Shown here: piece by piece, positions 1-4,955 of the stretch
How the letters are laid out: each line of letters opens with the position of its first letter
How positions within the stretch are numbered: the stretch's first letter is position 1
From: Clostridia bacterium
Lineage (GTDB): Bacteria > Bacillota > Clostridia > Oscillospirales > CAG-272
DNA: 6,721 nt
Direction of reading: 5' to 3'
Assembly: GCA_017631215.1 (NCBI GenBank)
Contig: JAGBTR010000017.1
Coordinates: 1-6,721, forward strand
The notes under the pieces: model-generated
Told to the model about the DNA's origin: nothing
Seen by the model: the letters and a program-made list of their open reading frames with translations, nothing else
Databases searched by the model: none
Made by a program: the position numbers and the translations under genes

Positions 1-61
1 CCTCAAAATCCGAGAACAAAGGAATTTTTGAGTAAGGTTTTATAAGAATAAGGCGAATTTT
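1..61. other. AT-rich left edge, no gene seen
   Basis: These bases hold no convincing coding frame. An imperfect inverted repeat (CTCAAAA at 2-8, TTTTGAG at 26-32) could be part of a hairpin belonging to a neighbour outside the window. It is too weak to name. Confidence 0.3.
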
Positions 62-97
62 ATGTGGGGGAACTTCTTTCAAGAAGTTCCCCCACAT
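62..97 (-). terminator. Perfect 17-bp hairpin after the URO-D-like gene, probable transcript end
   Basis: Bases 62-78 and 81-97 are exact reverse complements around a two-base centre, including a run of five G against five C. The hairpin begins 11 bases past the TGA stop of the URO-D-like gene, where a terminator is expected. It is not a textbook intrinsic terminator: on the minus strand the bases after the stem read AAAATTCG rather than a T run, and the plus-strand side has no T run either. It may instead be a 3'-end stabiliser or a transcript end made by processing. Confidence 0.55.
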
Positions 98-108
98 CGT
101 TCTCCTCG

Positions 109-1053
109 TCAATACTCCCTATGCTGCTTCCAGATATCCAGTATCATCTGATATCTCTCGGGCGGCAGACCGCGGAAGGGGACGTTGGAGGTGCAGTAGA
201 TATAACCGCCACCGGGCTTGCCGTGGGTGAGGGCGTAGAGCGCACTCGCGCGCACCTCGTCGTCGGTACCCGTCTGCATCAGGGCGCAGTTGACGTTACC
301 GCAGATAGCGACGCCCGATGCCGCCGTGATCCGCTTGACCTCGGCGATATCCACGCCAGCCATCGGATCGATGGAGTGGATGGCGTGCGGACGGCACTCA
401 ATGAGCTGATCGAGGATGGGCATAATGTTACCGTCGGTATGCTTGATGGCATAGCCGCCCATCGAGCGGATGCCGTCGATGATGCTCGCGAGGTAAGGCG
501 TGATGAACTCACGGAACATCGTCGGAGACAGAAAAGGACCTGAATTATAGCAATAGTCGGAGCACAGAATGAAGCTCTCGACACCGGCGTCGAACATACG
601 CTTATTGCGCTCGATGACGTAGTTCATACGGTGCTTGGCCTCCTCGTGCAGACCCTCGGGATCGTCTGCCGTGCGGTAGGCAAATTCGTACATCTTATTG
701 CCGTCGGGGATCTCAAAGGTGCCGTCGCCGTGGTAGGTCAGGAGAAACTTGCCGCCCGTCAGGCGGTGGATGAGCTGTGCCGTCTTGGCGGCGTGTTGCT
801 CGGACAGCCACGAGATTGGAATGATCGAATGCTCCAATGCCGTATAGACCTTGACCATAAACTCCGCGTTCTGCTCAAGCTTATAGTCGATCTCGCTCTG
901 CGACAGCCCCGCAAGCTCATGCTCGCGGAGAAAATCGCCGCCGAACATCTCGGGAGCCAGCTGATATTCCAGCTCGAAGGTGGGAACGTAGTCGGGAACG
1001 CGGCATTCCAGCGCGGCGATCGCGCGCTCGCGGTGCGTCATTGTGATCGGCAT
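109..1053 (-). CDS. Uroporphyrinogen decarboxylase (URO-D) superfamily protein, probable methyltransferase-like
   Basis: The 314-residue product has the layout of the URO-D/MtaA superfamily of TIM-barrel proteins. It opens with THRERAIAALECRVPDYVP (about residues 6-24), a form of the usual 'RERvlaAL...PDrvP' start. Later blocks are KHTDGN (204-209), IHSIDPMAGVDI (225-236), ICGNVNC (250-256) and GGGYIYCTSN (281-290). His205, Cys251 and Cys287 are candidate metal ligands like those of corrinoid-dependent methyltransferases, though the exact HxC motif of MtaA is absent. The Arg-rich N-terminal RQAGRY motif of true heme-pathway HemE is also missing, so I would not call it hemE. Family members in Clostridia often act in one-carbon or methyl transfer, but no corrinoid protein is visible here and the substrate is unknown. 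The ATG at 1053 is preferred to the TTG at 1059 because of Shine-Dalgarno spacing. It follows the cyclophilin gene by 24 bases and is probably co-transcribed with it. Confidence 0.85.
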   Translation of the reverse strand: MPITMTHRERAIAALECRVPDYVPTFELEYQLAPEMFGGDFLREHELAGLSQSEIDYKLEQNAEFMVKVYTALEHSIIPISWLSEQHAAKTAQLIHRLTGGKFLLTYHGDGTFEIPDGNKMYEFAYRTADDPEGLHEEAKHRMNYVIERNKRMFDAGVESFILCSDYCYNSGPFLSPTMFREFITPYLASIIDGIRSMGGYAIKHTDGNIMPILDQLIECRPHAIHSIDPMAGVDIAEVKRITAASGVAICGNVNCALMQTGTDDEVRASALYALTHGKPGGGYIYCTSNVPFRGLPPERYQMILDIWKQHREY

Positions 1054-1062
1054 ATTCAAGGT

Positions 1063-1069
1063 CTCCCTT
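1063..1069 (-). promoter_or_regulatory. Shine-Dalgarno site that sets the URO-D-like start
   Basis: The minus strand reads AAGGGAG here. It lies 9 bases from the ATG at 1053 but only 3 from the in-frame TTG at 1059, so the ATG is the likelier start. A later ATG at 1041 is too far away. Confidence 0.6.
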
Positions 1070-1077
1070 CCGAAATA

Positions 1078-1581
1078 TTATTCCTCGACAAGCTCCATCT
1101 TATCAATGACAATGGGCGTGCGGGGCACGTCGGAGAAGTAGCCGTAGCGACCCGTCTTGGCTGCGGCGATGGCATCCAGCACGTCGAAGCCGTCGGTCAG
1201 CATACCGAAGGCGGCATACTGGCTGTCCAGATGGGGGGCGTTTGCGTGCATTACGAAGAACTGCGACGAGGCAGAGTCGGGGTCGGACGTGCGCGCCATG
1301 GACAGCACGCCGCGCGTGTGCTTGACGTCGTTGTCCATAAAGCCGTTGGCGCGGAACTCGCCCTTGATCGAGCCCGTCTCGCGGTCAGCGAAATCGGCCG
1401 TATAGCCGCCGCCCTGGATCATAAAGCCCGCAATGACGCGGTGGAAGATGAGCCCGCTGTAAAAATCGGACTTGACCAGCTTCAGGAAATTCTCGACCGT
1501 CTTGGGTGCCTTCTCGGGGTACAGCTCGGCGGTCATCACGCCAAGGTCGCGGACGTGGATCTTTACGATGGGATGGTTCAT
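1078..1581 (-). CDS. Cyclophilin-type peptidyl-prolyl cis-trans isomerase
   Basis: This 167-residue protein is a single-domain cyclophilin, which catalyses cis-trans isomerisation of Xaa-Pro bonds and assists folding. The active-site block FHRVIAGFMIQGG (residues 46-58) supplies Arg48, Phe53, Met54 and Gln56, matching Arg55, Phe60, Met61 and Gln63 of human cyclophilin A. GVLSMART (91-98) and SSQFFV (105-110) give the other core strands, and LDSQYAAFG (118-126) closes the site. The cyclosporin-contact Trp is replaced by His117, as is common in bacterial forms. There is no signal peptide or lipobox, so it should be cytoplasmic. The ATG at 1581 has an AAAGGA site 9 bases upstream (1591-1596). 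The length is typical for a bacterial single-domain enzyme. It is the first gene of a two-gene unit with the URO-D-like gene; no functional link is evident. Confidence 0.95.
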   Translation of the reverse strand: MNHPIVKIHVRDLGVMTAELYPEKAPKTVENFLKLVKSDFYSGLIFHRVIAGFMIQGGGYTADFADRETGSIKGEFRANGFMDNDVKHTRGVLSMARTSDPDSASSQFFVMHANAPHLDSQYAAFGMLTDGFDVLDAIAAAKTGRYGYFSDVPRTPIVIDKMELVEE

Positions 1582-1601
1582 AGTTGTGTTTCCTTTCGTT
1601 T

Positions 1602-1630
1602 TATATAGATTCGTTTTTGTTGATAAATTG
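1602..1630 (-). promoter_or_regulatory. Possible weak promoter of the cyclophilin/URO-D-like unit
   Basis: An AT-rich patch just upstream of the cyclophilin gene contains TATATA (1602-1607) as a candidate -10. CAATTT (1625-1630), 17 bases further upstream, is a poor -35. The patch stands out from the GC-rich surroundings, and the repeat island behind it separates this unit from the esterases, which makes a separate promoter plausible. The -35 match is weak. Confidence 0.3.
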
Positions 1631-1663
1631 GGGGTTTATAGGGTGACTTGACGGCGAGCAAAA

Positions 1664-1711
1664 GGCTTCCCCTTGAGGGGAGGCTCCCGCCGAAGGCGGG
1701 TGGTGAGGTGT
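1664..1711 (+). repeat. Two-stem GC-rich intergenic repeat, copy 1A
   Basis: The copy folds into two adjacent hairpins. Stem I pairs 1665-1672 with 1677-1684 around a TTGA loop, with one G-T pair. Stem II is CCCGCC (1686-1691) and GGCGGG (1695-1700) around GAA. It ends in TGAGGTGT. Sixteen bases (1666-1681) match copy 1B exactly in inverted orientation (1798-1813). Confidence 0.8.
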
Positions 1712-1712
1712 A

Positions 1713-1728
1713 GCCGTCCGCAGACGGC
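1713..1728. repeat. Extra 6-bp hairpin between copies 1A and 1B
   Basis: GCCGTC (1713-1718) and GACGGC (1723-1728) pair around a CGCA loop. The hairpin sits directly after copy 1A and has no counterpart next to copy 1B, so it may be a partial or separate element. Confidence 0.5.
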
Positions 1729-1765
1729 GTTTCCCCTTGTATATCAACGAATGTTTTGCTTTCTC

Positions 1766-1816
1766 ACACCTCATCCGTCACGCTTCGCGTGCCACCTTCC
1801 CCTCAAGGGGAAGGCT
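1766..1816 (-). repeat. Two-stem GC-rich intergenic repeat, copy 1B (inverted relative to 1A)
   Basis: Read on the minus strand this has the same plan as copy 1A. Stem I is CCTTCCCC (1795-1802) with GGGGAAGG (1807-1814). Stem II is CACGC (1779-1783) with GCGTG (1787-1791) and a three-base loop that reads GAA on the minus strand. The outer TGAGGTGT block is also kept. Stem II differs from copy 1A but still pairs. The copy ends 32 bases past the stop of the CE15-like gene, so it lies in that transcript's 3' region. Confidence 0.8.
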
Positions 1817-1847
1817 CGGTTCGTGCATCGCCCAACAGACCGCCAAA

Positions 1848-2945
1848 TCAAAATTCAAAGATCGTTTCCATCTCCGGATACGGATCAGCGCTATGCTCGG
1901 AGAGCGGCGCATTTCCCGCGCGGGCGTTGTCCATAAAATTGAGAAACTGCTCAAAATCGGGGCGCTTGTGGCGGTGTCCGCCCGGTCGGAACCACGCGCC
2001 GACGGTATCCTCACAGCCGAGATATCGGTGGCACGCCTTGACCGCCAGATAGGTCTGGCGCGATGCCCACGGATTGATCCAGTCGTCGTCCAGTCCCTCG
2101 CACTGCAGATAGTAGCGCGGCGCGATGAGCGCACCGAAGAAATGCGCGTCGTGCGGCAGAGCGGCGATATCGTTCTCATAGGGACGAAGCCCCTCGCTCA
2201 TCCAGTGGGGAAAATGGATGAACATATCCGCGAGCGTCTCGGTGCGGTGGGGCGAGTGGGGGGTGTCGGTCAGCTCGTAGCGATAGACCGCACAGCCGTG
2301 CGTGCCGCTGTTGTTGGGGCAGACGTACTTGACCCGCTCGTCCATCACGGACGCGAGCAGAACGGTCTTGCCGCCGCGCGAGTGACCCGTGATGCCGATC
2401 TCGTCCATATCGACGTACGGCAACTGTGCGAGGGCGTCGATGGCGGCGATATAGCCCCACGCCCACGCCGAGATGGCGGTGAAATCCTTGTTTTCGGGAT
2501 AGAGGTCATAGATACCGCCCTCGCGCGGTGTCTTGCGGTCATAGGCCATATCCAGACGATTGAAGCGCGCCACGACGTAGCCGCGGCTGTTTGCCAGCTC
2601 GATCGTATCGCTTTCGCAATTGTTGTAGCAGCCGTCGCCCGTCAGGAGGACGGGATATTTTTTGTCGCCCGCGATGCTCTGATGGTGAGCGCGTGCGACC
2701 GACAGCATAAAACTGATCTGTTTCTCACGGCTACCCGCACGGACGCGGTAGCACATCTGCAGCGCGCCCTCGTTGAGCGGCTCGACCGTGACCACCTCGG
2801 GGCGGGGCGGCATACCGCCGAATTCGGTCATAACCACGCGGTCGCGGATGGCGTCGCGGTTTTGCCACCACTCCTCGGGGGTCATACGCGTGCCGTCCGC
2901 CTTCAGAAACGGGTCGGGGAGACGACCGTGTACGGTGATCTTCAT
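1848..2945 (-). CDS. Alpha/beta hydrolase resembling CE15 glucuronoyl esterase
   Basis: The 365-residue product has the alpha/beta-hydrolase nucleophile elbow GHSRGGK (187-193, Ser189). The Arg after the Ser and the following GGK are characteristic of carbohydrate esterase family 15. Other CE15-like blocks are FPHW (245-248), LPHDAHFFGALIAPR (263-277), an acidic segment CEGLDDDWINP (282-292) and a catalytic-His region RPGGHRH (320-326). CE15 enzymes cleave the ester between 4-O-methyl-glucuronate of xylan and lignin alcohols. The acid is probably Glu283 or one of Asp286-288; residues 211-214 (NNSG) lack the Glu that many CE15 enzymes carry shortly after the nucleophile. No signal peptide is present, unlike secreted CE15 enzymes, so it should act in the cytoplasm. 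The ATG at 2945 is chosen from an AAGGAGG site overlapping the previous stop. It is in a tight operon with the SGNH hydrolase. Another esterase specificity is possible. Confidence 0.75.
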   Translation of the reverse strand: MKITVHGRLPDPFLKADGTRMTPEEWWQNRDAIRDRVVMTEFGGMPPRPEVVTVEPLNEGALQMCYRVRAGSREKQISFMLSVARAHHQSIAGDKKYPVLLTGDGCYNNCESDTIELANSRGYVVARFNRLDMAYDRKTPREGGIYDLYPENKDFTAISAWAWGYIAAIDALAQLPYVDMDEIGITGHSRGGKTVLLASVMDERVKYVCPNNSGTHGCAVYRYELTDTPHSPHRTETLADMFIHFPHWMSEGLRPYENDIAALPHDAHFFGALIAPRYYLQCEGLDDDWINPWASRQTYLAVKACHRYLGCEDTVGAWFRPGGHRHKRPDFEQFLNFMDNARAGNAPLSEHSADPYPEMETIFEF

Positions 2946-2950
2946 ATGGA

Positions 2951-2957
2951 CCTCCTT
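2951..2957 (-). promoter_or_regulatory. Shine-Dalgarno of the CE15-like gene, overlapping the upstream stop codon
   Basis: A perfect AAGGAGG lies 5 bases before the ATG at 2945 and shares bases with the TAA stop of the SGNH gene (2956-2958). This fixes the start within the longer frame that runs up to 2999, and suggests translational coupling of the two esterases. Confidence 0.75.
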
Positions 2958-3639
2958 ATTCCTGTTCTTTTTCCCAAGCAGCCAGCAGCCGCTCGGCAAG
3001 GTTTCTCATACCCTCGTCGCCCGGATGCCAAGCCACGCCCGCGTGCTCGAAAAGACCCACGGCACGCATCTTGGGATCGTCACCAAGGTCGCCAAGCTCA
3101 ACGATGGGCTTGCCTGCGCGCTTTGCCACCTCGCGGAACTTGTCGTCCACGGGCTTGCGCGTCCAGAAGCAGGTGGAGTAAATGACCTTGGTGTGGGGGG
3201 CGCAAAGGAATTTCAGATAATCCTCGGTGCCCGTGACCAGATCGTGTCCCTCGTCCAGCCGCTCGTAGCGCACGTTATCGCCGATGCGGAAGAACAGCAC
3301 GTCGGCGGCATAGTCGCGCGCCGCCTCGAAATTCGAGTAGCTGCTGTCATCCCAGAACTGTGCCTCCCATTTCCAGCCCTGCGTGATGCAGAAGGAGGCG
3401 TTGGGGTACTTCTCGCGGATGGCGGACATCATCACGTGGACGTAGTCGTTCTCCTCGCACGAGGCGGCCATACCGTAATCGCCGTACCAGCCGATCTCCT
3501 CCTTGGGGGCGTGCTTGGTGATCGAGTTGCCAAGAAACATAAATTTCGGGCTTCCCTCGGGATTGATGAAGGTAACAAGATCGGTATCCTTCAGCTGATT
3601 TTTCGCTTCGACGGTGTTGTTTCTCCAGGCTTCGCTCAT
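2956..3639 (-). CDS. SGNH/GDSL-family hydrolase (probable carbohydrate esterase)
   Basis: This 227-residue protein carries the blocks of an SGNH hydrolase. FLGNSIT (35-41) gives the nucleophile Ser39 in block I. RIGDNV (118-123) supplies Asn122 in the block III position. HPGDEGM (205-211) holds the Asp208 and His205 of the catalytic dyad in block V. Family members remove acetyl or other acyl groups, often from plant-wall polysaccharides. There is no signal peptide or membrane segment, so it should be cytoplasmic. The frame is open back to about 4020 through a repeat island and part of mrnC. The start at 3639 is chosen because it has an AAAAGGAG site (3649-3656) 9 bases upstream and because everything beyond it is non-coding repeat. 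The next gene begins 10 bases after its stop. The substrate cannot be read from sequence; pairing with a CE15-like enzyme favours sugar deacylation. Confidence 0.85.
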   Translation of the reverse strand: MSEAWRNNTVEAKNQLKDTDLVTFINPEGSPKFMFLGNSITKHAPKEEIGWYGDYGMAASCEENDYVHVMMSAIREKYPNASFCITQGWKWEAQFWDDSSYSNFEAARDYAADVLFFRIGDNVRYERLDEGHDLVTGTEDYLKFLCAPHTKVIYSTCFWTRKPVDDKFREVAKRAGKPIVELGDLGDDPKMRAVGLFEHAGVAWHPGDEGMRNLAERLLAAWEKEQE

Positions 3640-3648
3640 AGCAGTGAT

Positions 3649-3656
3649 CTCCTTTT
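3649..3656 (-). promoter_or_regulatory. Shine-Dalgarno site that sets the SGNH hydrolase start
   Basis: The minus strand reads AAAAGGAG, 9 bases before the ATG at 3639. A GC-rich hairpin repeat (3668-3692) ends 11 bases upstream of this site in the leader, close enough to influence ribosome access. No convincing promoter is visible between mrnC and this gene. Confidence 0.65.
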
Positions 3657-3667
3657 GATGTGATTTG

Positions 3668-3692
3668 GTAGGGCGGGGGCTTGCTCCCGCCG
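3668..3692 (+). repeat. GTAGGGCGG-type hairpin repeat, copy G1
   Basis: This 25-bp element begins GTAGGGCGG and ends CCGCCG. It folds as one hairpin with about eight to nine pairs, one of them G-T. It is an exact reverse complement of copy G3 (4361-4385) over all 25 bases, and the match stops at both ends. It lies in the leader of the SGNH gene. Confidence 0.75.
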
Positions 3693-3720
3693 CTGACTTG
3701 AAGTTTGGTTGATCTCGGAC

Positions 3721-3766
3721 GCCCTCTCCGTCACCTTCGGTGACACCTCTCCCGCCGGGAGAGGCT
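3721..3766 (-). repeat. Two-stem GC-rich intergenic repeat, copy 2A
   Basis: It contains GTCACC (3730-3735) with GGTGAC (3739-3744), three-base loop, and CCTCTCCC (3746-3753) with GGGAGAGG (3757-3764), three-base loop. Read on the minus strand it shares the plan of copy 1B: GCCT, stem I, a GGTG junction, stem II with a GAA loop, then CGGA and GAGG. The stem bases differ but pairing is intact. Confidence 0.8.
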
Positions 3767-3781
3767 TGCGATAAAGCGAAA

Positions 3782-3823
3782 GGCTCTCCCTCCGGGAGAG
3801 CTCCCGCGCAGCGGGTGAGAGGG
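3782..3823 (+). repeat. Two-stem GC-rich intergenic repeat, copy 2B (inverted relative to 2A)
   Basis: CTCTCCC (3784-3790) pairs with GGGAGAG (3794-3800), and CCCGC (3803-3807) with GCGGG (3811-3815), each around three bases. In the same orientation it lines up with copy 1A: GGCT, stem I, GCTCCCGC, then GCGGGTG and a GAG-rich end. It lies 15 bases past the mrnC stop and could help end or stabilise that transcript. Confidence 0.8.
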
Positions 3824-3838
3824 TTGTTTGACGCTGAC

Positions 3839-4249
3839 TTATCGGATCTCCTTCGGCACCTCGACGGGGTCGGGGTAGCCGATGGCGAACAGCTCTCTTG
3901 TCCGCTCGGTCTTGCCTTGCAGATAAAGGTAGGCAAACAGCGCCTCCATCCCCGTAGCGGTGCGGTATTCGGACATCGAAGCACGCTTGGGGACGTTGGT
4001 ATGGACGTTGTTGCGCCCACGGCGAAAGACCGCGCTCTCCTCCTCGGTCAGCACGGGCAATATTTTTTTCATTGCCTCGGCCTGCGCGGGGGCGGTAACG
4101 AAGGCGGCGGCCGCTTTATTCAGATGCGCGGCGGTCGACAGCCCCGCGGCGATCAGATGCTCGCGGGTGAGCAGCTCGAGGACGCTGTCGCCCAAATACG
4201 CAAGGGCGGCGGCAGAGAGCTCGTTGAGGGGGATGGAATGGTCGGACAT
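3839..4249 (-). CDS. mrnC: Mini-ribonuclease III
   Basis: The 136-residue product is a stand-alone RNase III catalytic domain without a double-stranded-RNA-binding domain, the hallmark of Mini-III. Block ALAYLGDSVLELLTRE (15-30) carries the catalytic Asp21. NKAAAAFVTAPAQA (44-57) matches the usual second helix. RRGRNNVHTNVPK (76-88) corresponds to the family RGRNaks..vPK motif, and YRTATGMEALFAYLYL (95-110) carries the second catalytic acid, Glu102. In Bacillus subtilis the enzyme matures the ends of 23S rRNA as a cytoplasmic homodimer. The start at 4249 has AAGGAG 5 bases upstream (4255-4260); the frame extends to 4372 but that part is repeat DNA. In many Bacillota mrnC sits beside cysS; here it stands alone between two repeat islands and no clear promoter is visible upstream. 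Confidence 0.95.
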   Translation of the reverse strand: MSDHSIPLNELSAAALAYLGDSVLELLTREHLIAAGLSTAAHLNKAAAAFVTAPAQAEAMKKILPVLTEEESAVFRRGRNNVHTNVPKRASMSEYRTATGMEALFAYLYLQGKTERTRELFAIGYPDPVEVPKEIR

Positions 4250-4310
4250 AAAGGCTCCTTTCGGAGATTGATGAGATTCAAATTTTGATTTATCGGCGAC
4301 GCACAATCCC

Positions 4311-4335
4311 GTAGGGCGGTGCCTTGGTGCCGCCG
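4311..4335 (+). repeat. GTAGGGCGG-type hairpin repeat, copy G2
   Basis: This copy begins GTAGGGCGG and ends CCGCCG like copy G1, with four internal differences. Two pairs of differences fall on opposite sides of the stem: T-G becomes G-C, and C-G becomes G-C. The hairpin is therefore kept. It faces copy G3 as the other arm of an inverted pair. Confidence 0.7.
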
Positions 4336-4354
4336 AAAACGAAGGCTTTTTCGG
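4333..4354. terminator. Small hairpin in the centre of the 4311-4385 island, possible weak terminator
   Basis: CCGAAAA (4333-4339) pairs with TTTTCGG (4348-4354) around an eight-base loop. It lies between copies G2 and G3 and downstream of the YgjV-like gene. It has a T run within the stem rather than after it, so a terminator role is uncertain. Confidence 0.3.
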
Positions 4355-4360
4355 TTGTGA

Positions 4361-4385
4361 CGGCGGGAGCAAGCCCCCGCCCTAC
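4361..4385 (-). repeat. GTAGGGCGG-type hairpin repeat, copy G3
   Basis: An exact inverted copy of G1 (3668-3692), and an imperfect inverted copy of G2 25 bases away. On the minus strand it is the first element after the YgjV-like gene, 39 bases past its stop, so it is in the 3' region of that operon's transcript. Confidence 0.75.
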
Positions 4386-4424
4386 AAAATACATCGAACC
4401 GCTAACCCCAATTTGTTGCGATAT

Positions 4425-4952
4425 TCAATCGCTCACCTTAAGATACTTCCATCCGTATCTTGCGATGGAGACAAGGACGGAGGTGATGACGAAGACCTCG
4501 CAGAGGATGCCACCGATGGAGAAGACGATGATGTTATTGATCAGCCAGAAGGGCGAAGAGCCGAACAGCTGCCAAAGTCGCAGCTTGGCGCTGTTGCGCT
4601 GCCACATGCCCATCGTTCCGCCAAATTGTCCGAGCAAGGGCAGAAGGGCAATGGGTCCGTCCAGATACAGCCCGATGGCGCTGCATGCAAACAGAACGGT
4701 CAAAAGAAGGACAAGCTGTGAATTTGCTCGTGTGCGTTTATCAAAAAGCAAGAGCAACGAGCGGAAAACGCTAAATACGTTCATGATGGCGCCGGCAAAC
4801 GAGCCAAGCAGCAGATAGCTGACACCGAAAAAGGTCGAGCCGACCAGTATCATAGCGATCACACCGCGCGTTTTTTTGCATTGCATGGACAAAATATTGA
4901 TGACCATGCCGATGATGCTGAGTACTTGGGCTAAAATTTCAATCGGTTCCAT
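4425..4952 (-). CDS. YgjV-family integral membrane protein
   Basis: The 175-residue product is very hydrophobic, with about five or six membrane segments (roughly residues 5-22, 31-50, 52-70, 79-96, 101-116 and 133-163). Short basic loops such as QCKKTRG (24-30) and DKRTRANS (71-78) lie between them. The N-terminal half, including SMQCKKTRGVIAM and the following two helices, resembles the YgjV family of inner-membrane proteins, whose role is unknown. The start codon lies only 3 bases past the stop of the UPF0210 gene and has no strong Shine-Dalgarno (GAAG at best), so it is probably translated by coupling. Being in the same operon suggests a membrane partner or transporter for the UPF0210 product, but this is inference. 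The family call is from motif memory; the membrane character is clear. Confidence 0.75.
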   Translation of the reverse strand: MEPIEILAQVLSIIGMVINILSMQCKKTRGVIAMILVGSTFFGVSYLLLGSFAGAIMNVFSVFRSLLLLFDKRTRANSQLVLLLTVLFACSAIGLYLDGPIALLPLLGQFGGTMGMWQRNSAKLRLWQLFGSSPFWLINNIIVFSIGGILCEVFVITSVLVSIARYGWKYLKVSD

Positions 4953-4955
4953 TTG

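Noticed and set aside
109..1053. Assignment as hemE
   Set aside because: The RQAGRY motif is absent and the local motifs fit the wider URO-D-like/methyltransferase group better.
631..1608. Plus-strand open frame of 325 codons
   Set aside because: It runs antisense across the cyclophilin and URO-D-like genes, both clearly real on the minus strand, and shows no domain signature.
1664..1816. CRISPR-like array
   Set aside because: There are only two copies, in inverted orientation, without regular spacers or cas genes; they are hairpin repeats.
1737..3185. Plus-strand open frame of 482 codons
   Set aside because: It begins inside repeat island 1 and runs antisense to the CE15-like gene and part of the SGNH gene; low-complexity Arg/Val/Ala product with no motifs.
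3640..4020. N-terminal extension of the SGNH hydrolase (frame open to 4020)
   Set aside because: The extra codons cross a repeat island and overlap mrnC. The internal ATG at 3639 has a good ribosome site and begins the conserved protein.
4250..4310. Promoter for mrnC
   Set aside because: TTGTGC (minus strand, 4301-4306) resembles a -35, but no acceptable -10 lies 16-18 bases downstream.
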